From positions 355,429-419,428 of the forward strand of contig JBBHKE010000879.1 of the NCBI GenBank assembly GCA_037447655.1: a stretch of 64,000 nucleotides of DNA, in the 5' to 3' direction. The position numbers and the translations under genes are program-made. Shown one piece after another: positions 23,699 to 41,582 of this stretch; the first letter of the stretch is position 1; every line of letters starts with the position of its first letter. The notes beneath the pieces were generated by a model. That model saw only the letters and a program-made list of their open reading frames with translations, made no database searches and was not told the origin of the DNA. Source of the DNA: Zygnema cylindricum (taxonomy: Eukaryota > Streptophyta > Zygnematophyceae > Zygnematales > Zygnemataceae).

Positions 23699-26618
23699 GT
23701 GTTGAATTGGTGACACATTCGCCACTTATTCAGATTTCTCCGTGCACACATGTTTGGTTTTCTTCGGGCAGTAAGGTAAGCATCTTACCTCTATCGTAAC
23801 CGTCGGATTACTATAATACTGTACTGTACCTTACCTGTACCTTACCTTACCTTACCTTTACCTTACCTGTACTGTAGTCCGACTAGAGTGCACGGAGAAA
23901 AATGTGCCTAAAGACCTAAGAAAACATTAAAAGTCGTTAAGAATACGGTTTTAACGATACAGTTATTAGAGTGCTGTACTGTGGGCCTGCAGCTGCAGCG
24001 CCTGACGTTGAAACTAGAAGCGCTACTAAATTTGAGCTGAAGTGCTGAATTTGATAATGTCGGTGGCCGGGTGCGACGTTTGTCAAAGATACACACTCGT
24101 ACGGACGAAGCAGGCGTAGCTACGTGTTCACAGGAGATAAATACACGTAAAAGAGGCGATTCTGTTACAGGAGGTATTCCGTACAGTCAATAGCGCAGAC
24201 CAACCAAAGGCTCGTGAACTCGATAAGCATCTCGAGAATGTCAGTGTCGGGTAGCGTCGTTAGTTAAAAGAACCGAATACGTACAGTTTTTAACTTCCGT
24301 GATAGTACAGTACTATTTGAAGTGAATAGGGACACGTGGACAGCGATCACAGCGGAATTCTGTACAGGCATTGGCGGGGACGGTGGACCCATCAGCAAAA
24401 CGTGCGGAAGTTCAATACAAAAAAAAAACCGTGCATAAATTCTACATCGCACGCACGAAATGTAAAAAATAGGAAAATTTCGCACGGTTTGAGAAAATCC
24501 GCACTGCATTTTTGCACTTCGTTTATACCGGTATTGGTGAGGGAGGGAGGGTTTCGAGCGTTGAAAGGTCCTTTTATCACATAGGACTTATATGTGGTGT
24601 TGCCTTTTCTATGTTGGTTTTCCCATACGGTTGACCTTCACTTCACTTAGCCATTTTTTGGAACGTTCTCTTTGTGTCTCACATTAATTTTTAGGAAGTT
24701 TGCGAATCCTATTACAAACAAAGAACAAAGTCATAAAATTTTGAAAAGATTCGTCTTTAAATCCATTCAACCAAGCATAGATGTGCCCATGTTGACTTGC
24801 TTTTTTGTTGGCTTGTAGGGTTTTGGAGAAACCTTTTAAAAGCATATAAAGTGAAAAGATTTCGGCACTTGAAAGGTCGAAATGTTGAATATTTTTAAAG
24901 TATCAATGTCAAAGTATTAGAGTTGTTTGTCTCTTTCACACTATGTTCATAAACCATGTTGCCTGACTTCCCTTTCTTATATTTTATAAACCTTTGATAG
25001 AAAATCTCGATGGTAAACCATGTGACTACGTGGAAGCAAAGAATGAAAGGCGAAACAAAATTGAAAGATAGAATGAGGGATGTAAGTAAACAAACAACAA
25101 TGAGGGAAGACAATGTGAAAGAAAATAGCAAACAAACAATGGCAAGCCACCAAAAGACATTTACAAGAATATTAAGCACAAAAAAACAACTAAATAGTGT
25201 ACCCAAAACTAAAACTACAAAGCCAAACCTTCAAGGGAAAGACAATGAATAGCAAACAAACAATGGCAAGCCACCAAACGGCATTGACTAGAACAACAAA
25301 CATAAAGACAACAACTAAATAGCGTATCCAAAACTAAAGCTACCCAAACAAACCTTCACATAGCTAAAGAAATACTAAAGGCAACCCCTTAAACTCCTCA
25401 AACTTGGTTGAGCACGACGAGGGAGCTTTAGAACACGTTGACGTTCCATAGCCGCAAACGCATACGAAGAAAAATAAAAAGTTGAACTCGTTGTACAACC
25501 ACAAATGAATGTTTATGTCACAAAGCTTAAAGCGCGAGGGTTTTGCTGGTTCCTTCCCTCTAACCGCGACTATAGGGGAACTCGTCTAAAGTAACTCCAA
25601 AGACAACAAAATATACAGAATGCCAAAAAAATACTATCACCAATAACATCACAATTTCCATAGTCGCACTCCTTCTTTGCAACGTCATGCCAATCCACTC
25701 TGACTTGTTGAGAGGCTCTTGGCCAACGACTACAACCGAAGCAGCGTTTGCCAGAACAACGCCACTTAATACCAGTGAGCAAAACAATATCAATCCTCTA
25801 AGAAAAAATACTATGTGAAACCTCCTAACAAATAGAATAACCCCCTTACCATCAATACCCGCGATAGTCTCGCGAATTATATCATCTACATAAATCGACT
25901 CTCTCCCATGGGAGCAACGAAGCAAATGGACTCAAACGGATTGAAGGACATGGGGCATGAGCAAACAAGAGAGCAGAATAAAGGTGGAACCTAAGTGCGG
26001 TGGTGAATTGAGCAAGCGTAGCACGTAAAGTGGAAAGAAAAGTCGTAGCCAATAGCCCCAGCTGCAAAATCAGGGCTTTTGCAAAAGGGAAAACGGGAGC
26101 CTGTAGAACCAAAGGGAGACCTCTCGAGGAGCTCGAATCAAAGGGTGGTAACAACCTTTTTAAAGCATAAATCATTTGATGCTCTTAACTGGGTCCGTGG
26201 TAAGAGTGGAGAAGAAGGACATATCCGCTAAAGCAAGGGGAGGAACTGAACAAGCCGCCTCCACTAAATACTGGAAAGAGAAGACACCGTCCGGAACTCG
26301 AGGTTTGATGGTGGCAAGAACACAAGTATCCATTCAAAAAGCAAAAGATAAACATGAACGCGACAAGGCACCAATTCTCCAAGTAGACAGGTGCCACATG
26401 AGTTGTAGATAATAAATACAATAGCAACAACAAGAGATACGCATGCCAACAGTAAACCCAAACTCGCGACGAAAGAACCTTAACACCCAATAATCTGTGG
26501 AGGATATTGATAAAGCAATCATTGGACATGGAACGAGAGAAGACACAAGTGACGGTGGGAGGAGAGATGCAGGTGAGGCTGGATAGTCGATGAGTGAAAC
26601 ACCTCATCAAAAGAGAAG
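23699..26618. other. Repeat-derived intergenic region, unclassified
   Basis: No host gene is recognised. A CCTTAC/CTGTAC-rich patch lies at 23810-23880. A diverged tandem duplication of about 130 bases (AGCAAACAAACAATGGCAAG in both copies) lies at about 25100-25360. The minus strand over 25560-26610 has several overlapping open frames with no motif I can assign. It may be the decayed tail of a retroelement, but I cannot show this. Confidence 0.4.
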
Positions 26619-26831
26619 TACACCGTGTATCGCTATTAGTGTTGAAAAAAAAATCGCCACTTAAAACATCTTTTCTCCGTACACACTCATCCGATTTTCA
26701 CACGGAGATTACCAATCGGAAGGTGAGAGTCGTGCTTTTCAATCGCAATCCATAATTGGACCAGTGTGTACGGAGAAAAGATGTTTTAAGTGGCAAAAAA
26801 AACATTAACCCTTACAGCGATTCACGGTGTA
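26619..26831. mobile_element. MITE, TACACCG family (long-TIR subtype)
   Basis: TACACCGTGTATCGCTATTA at the left, AGCGATTCACGGTGTA at the right, and inner arms AAAACATCTTTTCTCCGTAC with the exact complement on the other side. Confidence 0.85.
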
Positions 26832-28410
26832 GCGGTTATCTACGTGGGACAAATTGATCTGACGAGAGAAATCGAGACGCTAAGTCCGATAAGTGCTCGA
26901 GCCAATTGGATATCCTCACCAATTTACTCTCCTATGTAAAATATTGCAACAACATATTTCCATATTTATTGCCAATCAGTGTTTGGACAGAGTTTTGTCT
27001 TGCTTTTCCCAAAATGTGGCGCATTGGCAAATCAGATTTGAATCAACATTTTACTAGAGAATTATAATACTTTGCACATGGAAACTGATCATTGTCACGC
27101 GTATTTTAGATACTCTCCCCATAGTAAATTCTATTTTTAGATTACGATCCACTGTTGCCCAACCAATTATTTCAAATGGCGAGAATCAAGCATTCTCCAT
27201 AAAAAAATATAATAAACTTAATTTATAACCTCTGATGGTTCACAATCTGGGTACACGTTTACAATATAGGAAGGAACAAGAAACCACTTTTGTTCAAAGG
27301 AAAGATATACCCATATTTTAAGTCGAGCATGTACTTCATATGAATAAAGACAAGCAGGATGAAAATAAATACACAACTTGAGCAGAAAAAAAAGAACCAG
27401 ACATTTATTCTTATTAACCAATGGATTGCCTAATGAATTACAAAAAGGAGCAATAAAAAAAAGAAGGAGAATTTGTGACGTCAGAACCGACACTATGAAG
27501 ATAAACACACAATACATGCAGAAAAAAGGGAACCATATACATCATTTTCTTAACTGGCGGGACATCCAATGAATTAGAAAGGTGAACAAAAGAAAAAAAA
27601 AAAAAAGAGAATTCGTTACACTTGAAACGACACCATCCCTCCAATACCGTGCCTCCTATTACTGTACAAAACAAGACTTGCGCCAAAGAAAGCTTAACCA
27701 CAAAAGACAAAAACCTACGCGAACCCGACTAACAAAAAATACCACGAAACTACAGCGAAAAAACTCTCACCTCCTCACCTCCTCCCCTCCTTCCCTGCTC
27801 GCCTACTTCCCTCCCTCCCTCCCCTCCCTTTGCAACTAGTGTCCACAATGAGTTAACCTCCTGCATACCCTGATTCCATTTATTGCAACGTCTACACAAT
27901 GGATAAGAGTAAAAATAAAGAGAGCCTTTTATGAAAGTTCTACTTTAGGGCATATATGGGTATATTTGATAAGGACGAAAAACCACCTAGGTACATCTTT
28001 GAATATAGCCGGTAAATTGTATTTATTTTGATTGGCATTTTAATATTTTGTGCAAAATCGCAAAGAAATGAAAAATCTTCTTCGAAATAGCAATTAGCGA
28101 AGGCTTAAAAAAAGCAAGAGTAGGAAAAAAAAACCCAAAAAAACATTAAAAAGGGAGAATAGACAATGACGTATACCAAATTATACCAATGTGGGCGCAA
28201 GGAATGCCTCACAATGAAATAAATCTCAGAAGATTATAAACCCTCACAAGATTATAAACCTTGCTCGGTTAAAATCCTCATAAGGTTCACAAACCGACGA
28301 AAAAAAACAGATGAACTCGAATGAAATCAGTAGCCACCGTGTGATACCTGATTTGCAGTTTAGGAAAAACTGGTATAACATGGAAACTCGAAAGATCTGG
28401 GATCGAGTTA
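26832..28410. other. Intergenic region downstream of CDKA
   Basis: AT-rich, with a CCCT-rich patch at 27775-27830 and short A-runs. No gene, RNA or repeat family is recognised; the CDKA 3' untranslated region should lie at its right edge. Confidence 0.5.
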
Positions 28411-32921
<4,511 letters not shown>

Positions 32922-35222
32922 TTTTATTCTATTGAGAATAGAACAAAATGTTAACGACAACTCATTGGCTGCCGACAATTTTTACACAATATTTATCAAA
33001 TTGAATTCGTTAAGAATCCATGGCAAGTATGACTGTAAGGTCTGCAAGGTAACAATGATGCTACCACACAAACAATGAAACAATGCAAGATTCTGTAAAT
33101 CGACTCCGTTTACAAAAGACAAAAACCTGTGTTTTAGCAAAAAGGCAGATAAAAGTCTGTAAGTGCAGGTTAAAAAAACAGAACGTACGGTACGGTAATG
33201 GATTATTTTCTAGTATTGACTCAACATGGGCAACAAAGTGGGCTGACGTGCACCGAAATCCACAGAGGGAATCGTGACCGTCCGATTCAGTGTTTCTAAC
33301 GGCGGGGAAGCTCTTGTCAGTGCGCATGTATGGGCACGTGAAAACTAAACAAAAATGAAGACTTCGCCACGGTACAGTTGTGTCGGCAAGACGGCAATAA
33401 CTACAGTCCAGTGTCAGCTGTACTGCCCTGTACTATACTGTACTGTTAACCTTACTGAAATTCAGACTGTACGACCTGTACTATACTGTATCGTAGCAGT
33501 ACAGTGATGTTGCAGCTTCGAATCCTTCTCAAATACGGAGAAAAATACGGTTCTGTCTGGCGCACGATTTTTTTTGCGTCGTTTAGTTTGTACTTTATAA
33601 TTTTCAACACGAAAGTGTTTTTCTATACTTTTTCTTTGTAACCAGAATCCTCTTTGCATGTCCTTTAATGTTACTTGTCATGTCATGGTCTTTTTAAACA
33701 AGATGATTCTCTAATTAAATTTTTTTTTGACGAAAAACATAAAATACTTCTTAGTCATGGTTGTGCAAAACAGTGGTAAACCTCCCCATTCGTTCACAAT
33801 CACCTTTAAAAGTCTAAAACTCTAGAATGCCACTATTAACTATTCTTTACTTTTATCATGTCTGCCACAGTATTTACCACAAAATCGTGTGGCAAACGTG
33901 ACCAAATAATGAAAGGACCTAATTAATTCAGACTTGCAAAGCCCCTACTTTTTTGAGGATGGGCTATCCTTCCAATACTACATGAAAGGAGTGAATGTAA
34001 ATAATGTGGATAATTTCGAACTTCTACATCGCATGGTCCAATCTGCTTCATAAACACATCTCACCACCCACACGAACAAGAGTGGACAAAACCAGTAGAG
34101 CTCATAAACAGCCAATATACCTCGTATCCAAAAAGTTACGTGGAGTAAGAGTGCAAATCCGTGTAATAACCTTTCGGCTTTTTTAGGCTTTTCATTTTTT
34201 TTCAGAGTTTTTTAGGGTTTTTCAGGGTGTAGAAGAAAGTGTACAAAACCACAAAGCAACCAACCGGCAACTGTTCCTACATGGAAAAGAAAAACACAAA
34301 GCAGTATTTGACACAAAAATACTGGTTTCCAGAATACTGCAGAATACCATCTCCACGCATACAATCGCCTAGAAAAAGTCAAGGCCCATTTCTTCGGCAG
34401 TGCACAAGTTTTCCCCCATTCCCATTCTCAAGACCAAATACATCAACTGCTTTTTCTGCCACTAGAGTTTATGAACGGAAATCTTTAGTATTAATTAGAC
34501 GATCAGTAAAGTTGCTTTCTACATACGGCTATCAGAATGGTCTGTTGTAACCTTTTACGAAAAACCTCACGGAACGGTCCAAAAAGATCCTGAAATACAT
34601 ACGCTAAGGAAGGTAGGAATGCACTTATTACGGAAAGTAAATTCATACAAACAACTGCGGATTGATGGAATGTGATTCCCATCATCGGTAATCTCCATAT
34701 CTACTATTCACCACACATGTTCCCAGCTCGCTAAATGTTTCGCTAAACTTTTAGTATGGCTATTTTGAACCTTTTTAAACATTTTTTAACCTCCTACAGG
34801 TGCTGGCCACCAGAGAAAATGTAGCGCCAACCTGAATTTCTAACTATGGTTATCGCCACATAAGCCTCGTTTTCTAACCATAGTCATCGCCTATTCATGA
34901 CCTGGGAACTATGCAGCGAGCATGACACAATTAATAACAAGAACTCTAAACTTTCCCAACGACATCCGTAATTCTCTTAAGAAGAATAAGATAAGGTTCT
35001 CTTAAGAGGCTTCTCTTCTATAAGTCCTCCATACGGTAAAGAAATGCTTGCTCCTAACTGCGAGTTCATGCAAGTGCTGCTATTCTACCTTTACAAATAA
35101 GAGTTACTACATAAAAGGAGAGACTTCCACCTCTGTTCAAGCTTCTTCTCCACACTATCCATAGTGAATGACTGAAAAATTACCAATAAATCGAGAAATA
35201 TAGATTGCGAGACATACTCTTC
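32922..35222. other. Intergenic region: CDKA promoter side and bZIP 3' side
   Basis: Contains CTGTAC-rich patches (about 33410-33510) and AT-rich sequence. No gene or transposon ends are recognised. CDKA 5' untranslated sequence and promoter should lie near 32922-33500. Confidence 0.5.
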
Positions 35223-38200
35223 TTATCCAGCTGCAACAGTATCAGGCCCACCCGATCCTGACCCGGTACCCTCCTCCTTTGGAACACTGGCGAAAGAATC
35301 GTTGGGTGTAAGATCTGTCTTTTCTGCCTCGTCGTTGTGTAACATTGTGGGTTCTGGAGGATCTTCCGGAAGTCTCTGCATCTGGTTTGAATCTGTTGGA
35401 AGTTCCTCCGGTATCTCTGCGAATACTTCTGGTGCCTCTGATGTTACTTGTGCCGGTTGTAGTCCACTACCATCAGTCCCACACGTGACACTTAACTGCT
35501 CCTGCAAAAGAAAAAAAAGGGAGAACAGGGAGAAAAATACTGTGGAGATGAGCTGTTGCAGCTACACACCATGATAACCTCGAAACTTTTTTTTAAGCTC
35601 TTGCACCAAAATCATCAATACCAGCGTCAACTTCACAAAAAAATTATAAATTTGTGAAGTTTTCAGCAGGCCCGTGATCCACAGGCAAACACAGGAAATG
35701 CCACAAGAACTTCTAGGCCCGAAGACGAATACTAGTTCTGGAAGTTAATATACTTTGGTTTCATGCAATAATAACGGGCATCTAAACATCCTCCTTTACA
35801 TTTTATAATGGACCCTTAAAACTCAGTGCAGTTAGCTGTAAAACATGCTTCGTATATTTCGTCAGAAAACTAGCTTATGATGCTCAATGGCGATGGTGAT
35901 GATGTTCCCCTGGAAGTCAAATACATACAACTCCAACAACGAATCATCGTTTTATGTAGCGAAAAGGTATGGAAATACTATATGTGGTTAACCTGTGTTA
36001 TACAAGGCACGCAAGAATACGCGGTAACCACAAACAGTATTTCCTTACCTCTTCGCCACATTAGAACAATGCTTTAAACCCCGAACTAAATACCCGCCCA
36101 TGTAAACCACTGCTGGGGGCTTCTTTCAAAGTAAAAAACTTCCACATCTTGGCATCAACATCTCCAACACCTATAATCTAACACCACAGACAACTCAGGC
36201 AACAAAAACCAGACACACCTGAAGACAATCATTTTCAGTCTGTAATCTTCGGCGTTCCTCATGAAATCGCTTTAATTCTCCTCGTAAAGCAGCATTTTCC
36301 TGCAAAAGAGCGTCTACTCGAGTTCCAAGCTCTTCGCACTCAGCCTGCAAAGAAAAGTTCTTGCCAAATTTTGAGCCAACTGAAAGCTAGCCATACCATA
36401 GCCTACAGGTTCCGGGGCTTTTTTTGGGTTTTTCAAAGGTTTTTCTTGGGGTATTTTTAAGAAAAGTTACCACCAACTTTCGAGCCAACTGAAGCCGTGC
36501 ATACCATAATCTTCATATCTCAAAAATGTGTATGTACTTGTGCTTCAAGATAAAGTTAACATCAAAAAGAGCTCGCAAATGAACATGGTTTCAGGTTAAG
36601 AATTTTGATCATGCTTCAGGACATTTATCCTTCTAGTCTTCCGAGGAAAAAATAAAAAAACCAGCAATACATGTTTTCCCATCATAAGAAGATCTTACCA
36701 ATCCATTTAAAATTCCCACAAAAACACAGCCGAATTCCCCATAACAGTCTCTATCGCAATTCAACTCATTAGGTTAACAAAAGGCAGCGCAGTCTCAAAA
36801 ACTTAACAGCATAGTTGCAGAAATGATATGGAATATTTTTTATGCTTTTGTGAGGGAAATAAGTTGTGAGGATGAACGCCACAGACCTGCTTTCGGAGCC
36901 GAGATCTTCTTGCCGATTCACGGTTTGATTGTTTTCTTCTCTGCCTCTTCACCTCCCGTTCATCCTGCCAGTTAAACATGTCAGGAGGAAGCCAACAACC
37001 AAACAACCACCAAATTGACTAAACTGACCAAGGTACCGAATATCCAAGAATCAAACAGCACACTTACAACTGGCTAAACAACCGGCTAAACAACCACCAA
37101 CGAGCATCCTAAACTCACTTTTTTAGGAACCAAACAGCAAACAGTGCTTTGATCAGACACCATGTGAACTACCCCGTGAACTAGGGGTTATTAACACTCA
37201 TTCGGAACCCGATTTGGTGGCATCTGACTGTCTACCTGTAAAGTAGCATCAACATTATCAATTATCCATTTCATAACACCAGTTTAAACGGATTAATGAT
37301 AATCCATGTCGTTCATCACTATACAAATAGTAACACTAGAACAACCCCTACACTAATACGCTTGTTACTCTAACAGCGATTCACGGTGTACCATTATCTG
37401 TACAGAAGTCTGGGGTCAAAAATTTCCAATAAGACCATAAAAAGTCATGCATTCCAGGAGAGTGATAATTATAAGGAAAATTTTCACCTGCAACCACATT
37501 TCAGGGGGAACTCCCAAACTTTGGCCTGGTGGACCAGATGGGGGAGCCCTCTTCTTCCCAACAGTTGTTTGTGGTCCACGCTGTTGTTGCCAATAATCTA
37601 TTGTCGTCACCATGCCCGAGGCTCCCGCTTTCTGGCTTCCTGAATTACAAAATACATAGTTTCAGATAAACCTGCTCATTTAACAATGAATAACCTGTAC
37701 GTCATAAATCATACAACATTTGGGCAGTTTTTTGATGCACCACCAACAGAGTTTTATTGCAAAAAGCAAGTTTATTACTTTCTATAAACATCGCCTATCT
37801 GTGACAACAACTGCACAATTATCCATTTCAGGATAACTTCCTCATCATCAATACCCGACTCTCCCCAACTCAGCGAGAGAGGCTATCCTTCATAGGATAG
37901 TGAGGAGAGCAAATGGAGACTGCCTCACCTTCCATTGGAATCATGTGCATATTTTGCTGAAAAATGCCCCAACCAAACCATGAAGCCATATTAAAAGACT
38001 GCAGAAAACACTAAACAGCTTTCAAAAAGCTACAGCTTTCATCGCTGTAACATTTTGTGAACTAGTAGTGTTACGACAAATTTATTGCCGACGACACTGT
38101 CTTAGGGTCGGATGGGGTGGCTCATCTTATGCCACTCCTTTCATTGGTCTTATCAACAAAATTTTGTGATTTTGGGTCTGCGACCGAATTAGAGTTATAA

Positions 38201-41200
38201 TAACAATGAAATATGTACTAAACAGGCAAGAATCGACATATTATCTTAGTTCTGTATTAAAGCTTTTCCCGCAATGGATGTAAGATGAAAAGAGTAGAAG
38301 ACTTAAACATAGTGCCTTACCTGACCTCCATCTTCTTCGCCTTCATCGTCATCCTCATCATCATCTTCATCATCATCACCACTGTCAGATTTACAAAGGA
38401 AAAAAATGGAGGTCAGGTAAAAAAACGGCAGACATCTTTCCTTCGGCACTGTTTACATACATATAAACAAAACTTTCATCTGGCAATCTTTCAGAAAAAG
38501 ACGACATCAGGAGAAGCTGTATCGACTATGAGATAAAGGAATATCATATCGCATTTAGAATTGAACAGGTTTGTTGCGAGAACAATATCTATCTAAAGTT
38601 CATGCGGACCCTAAATACCCAGCTTCACAGCAAAAAAAAAACTGCTCTGTAAAACGGTGAGAAACTAAAAACGTTAAAAAGACCAATGTTTGTTAACGCC
38701 TAATTGGACGAAAGTATGCATAAACTCAGTATCTTCCTTCAAACCTCGAAGTAAACTAGCTCACGTTAGTACATCGCATACCTCTGTGAAAAGCCACCAT
38801 TCCCAGCCGGAGATGTCAGCTTGTTTGAATGTGCAACAGTGACAGCTGGGAGTTTGGCTGTAGAAACCTTTTGTCTTCTTGACTTGTCCTTAAGGGGATC
38901 TACAGGAGACTTTAATTCCTCTTGCCCAGTGGCTCCTGTTTGCTGCCCAGCATGATGGCCACAAAGAACAGAAGGTTCAACAGTGTAGCAAATTATATTA
39001 ACAATGTCATCGCACCATCCTTCCCATACTGAAAAAGTGACAAGGTTTAAAAAAAAAAACCGCAGAGAACTATATAAATAAAAACCTATTCGGGAATGTA
39101 AGCAAACAAAAAATATGAAATTATGAACCACTTCTTGACGGAATAGAAGCTCACCGTGACCAGCTCGGAGCCTGGAGATGGAATTGCATAATTCATGTAT
39201 TGCTGCTGTCCCTTCAGCCATGAAAAAAATACGGAAGACCAGTGAAAAATATGACATGCACTTTTTGAGGCACACACTTTACAGTGCTTACATTCATGAT
39301 AAGATTCAAACGACAAGGGCAACAGGGGCCAAGTCAAGAGTAGTTGGTTTGTTTGCACGTCGGAAACATCAGAAAAATATGCTTTGCAGGTCTACTAATT
39401 TCACAGATCACGACTCCCTCCACAACTCCAGTCTGAAGTTTTTTCGCTGTTTCAGAAGCATATAAATTTGACGTACCGTTGACATGCTAGGATGCCCATA
39501 CATGCCTCCCGGTGGATACATTGCTCCGTAAGGTGGAGGTGGAGGAGTACCATATGGTGGCATCATGTGCTGCAGCAATCACATCACCATAGTAGCATCA
39601 TTTTCTAAACCTTTTTCAGTCGATCAAGAATGATTATGCCTAACTATTACTTACTTATCAATATTCCTGCCAGTATATTTCATACAGTTTTGGTTAACCT
39701 TCCTTCAAACAACTTCCATAACAAACAGCATTCTATGAGCAGAATCATGCGGGGAAATCAATTGTACAACACAATCACAAGTAGCCCGAAAAAGAAGCCC
39801 AGGGATTCACTTATTTGGCTGTTTCAGAGCAGCTACTGCAACTTGCAATTGCACCGAACATTTACAACCTAAACCAGTAATGCAACGCCAATTTTGATTT
39901 AGTTGAAAAAAATACCTGACCAGCCCACATGTAATGATGTTGAGGGGCAGAAGAAGCTGGATTGAAATAACCAGGTGGAGGCTGTGCACCCTGGTTATAA
40001 TAGGCCTGCTGATATGCCAGAAAAAAATAATTTCAGACAAACTGACAAAATTCATAGGGAAGACTGCAAAAATTTCACTGCAGAAACACAACTATTTCAA
40101 GACTCAAACCTCTTCGAGTATCTGTATACAGAAATAAACTGCTATGCCATGCGGACACAATTCCTTATTGAAGGAAAAATTTATCAAAAGCATCGATTTA
40201 AATTTTAAATGCATCTGCCCTTATCAAACATATCCTACATTGGACTTTTGACCAGCTTTAAGATAATAGGTCATGCAATCATTTTACTTGCTGCAATGTG
40301 TAAAGGAGAAGAGAAAGAACCTAACGGGTGAAACAACATTAATAATTAAACCGGTGGTACTCTTCGACGTGTTGAATTTATCATATCATAAAGATAACAC
40401 AGAACAAGTTGGGATCCCATGGTTCCGTTAACTGACAGCCAGTGCTCTAACTTATCTCCTTTTAGTCAATACCAATTTTTGAGAACACATGCAGACAAGT
40501 AGCTTATCATAAAAAAAGGCAGTTCGTGTACAATCTAATAATATAGAAAATGTTTACAGGTCTTGGCTGAATCATTCTAAACAGAAACCATTATACTTGA
40601 TTTCTGATTCATTGAAAGCTGTCGCTTTTGTAGGCAATGAGATATTCCGCCAAAACAAAACTAAAAAAAAGTGTGAATATCCTACTGTAGTCGAGGCTCC
40701 TGCTTAGCACCTACTTGCTCTCAGAAAACACTGACAAACACAGTTGAATATAAAGAAGCAAGGATATACCTATAATTCCAAGGATGCCAGAAAAAATCCA
40801 GAGAGTATAACAAATCCAGTCAAATGTGAAACATTTTCACGTGGCCAAACTGTAATTACATTCAGTTAGGGGACTTCAACGATGAAAAAAATCAACAATG
40901 CAAAACAATCACATGCGAAAAAAGTCGACTTGTAAAAACAAGCAAACAAGAGACTTTCGTCAAAGAATAGAAACTCACTTGAAAAGCGGCAGCCCATTCA
41001 GGATATCCAGCGGAACCTGGAGCTGCACCCGGTGCAGATTGGTCCATCTGCAAAACGACAAACAGGAAAAGGACAAAATTACAGCTAGAAACTACAAACG
41101 CTCCTGCAATTCGCTATACATTATAATATCATGTACAAGTACACGGAGATCGATGTAAATCATGCCCAAGTTCTGATACACGGCTGTGAAATAAAAAATG

Positions 41201-41582
41201 AAGCGTTCTGTTAAAATGTGTTAAAAGGTCTGCACAATATCATCTCCAGAAAATTACAGTCTTCCAGATCATTTAAACTGCTAATTCTTGGATTGTTATT
41301 TGATGAAGTTTTGAAGAACGCAAGTTTTCAATACTTAGGCCGGTTAATTAATCCTATGAAGATGTCACGACACATTTTTGCTGGAATTACATCATGGACA
41401 TTATTGACGGATCCCAACATTTTTCATGATCCTAACATTTTTCATGATCCTGTAACGGAAAACGATTTAATATGCATCAAATAAAAAATCTCGTTGATCG
41501 CTAAGGGCAGATTAATCATTGCAAACCCTAACTGTATTCCATTAATCACCTTTACAGGAGTTCCTGCCTCACTCGAGCCCAT
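35223..41582 (-). CDS. G-box-binding bZIP transcription factor with MFMR domain, complete
   Basis: Group G bZIP factors bind CACGTG G-boxes and act in light, ABA and seed responses. Ten exons: 41550-41582, 40979-41047, 39916-40005, 39477-39569, 38782-38942, 38321-38381, 37488-37631, 36887-36964, 36219-36344 and 35223-35501. All are in phase, giving 377 residues. MGSSEAGTPVK opens the protein as in plant GBFs. The proline-rich MFMR domain follows: YPEWAAAFQAYYNQ, HHYMWAGQHMMPPYG, GGMYGHPSMS. Next are a very acidic segment (about 14 Asp and Glu in 20 residues), then DERELKR-type DEREVKRQRRKQ, SNRESARRSRLRKQ (basic region with N-x7-R), and the zipper AECEELGTRVDALLQENAAL running to LQTENDCLQ. 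The tail is acidic and Pro/Ser-rich. The start of exon 5 is the least certain junction, and a small exon there could be missed. Upstream intron 2 (40006-40978) is AT-rich. Confidence 0.93.

Noticed and set aside
25560-26610. Overlapping minus-strand open frames of about 70-140 codons
   Set aside because: Leu/Val-rich with no motif, no splice structure and no agreement on one frame. A decayed retroelement is possible but not shown.
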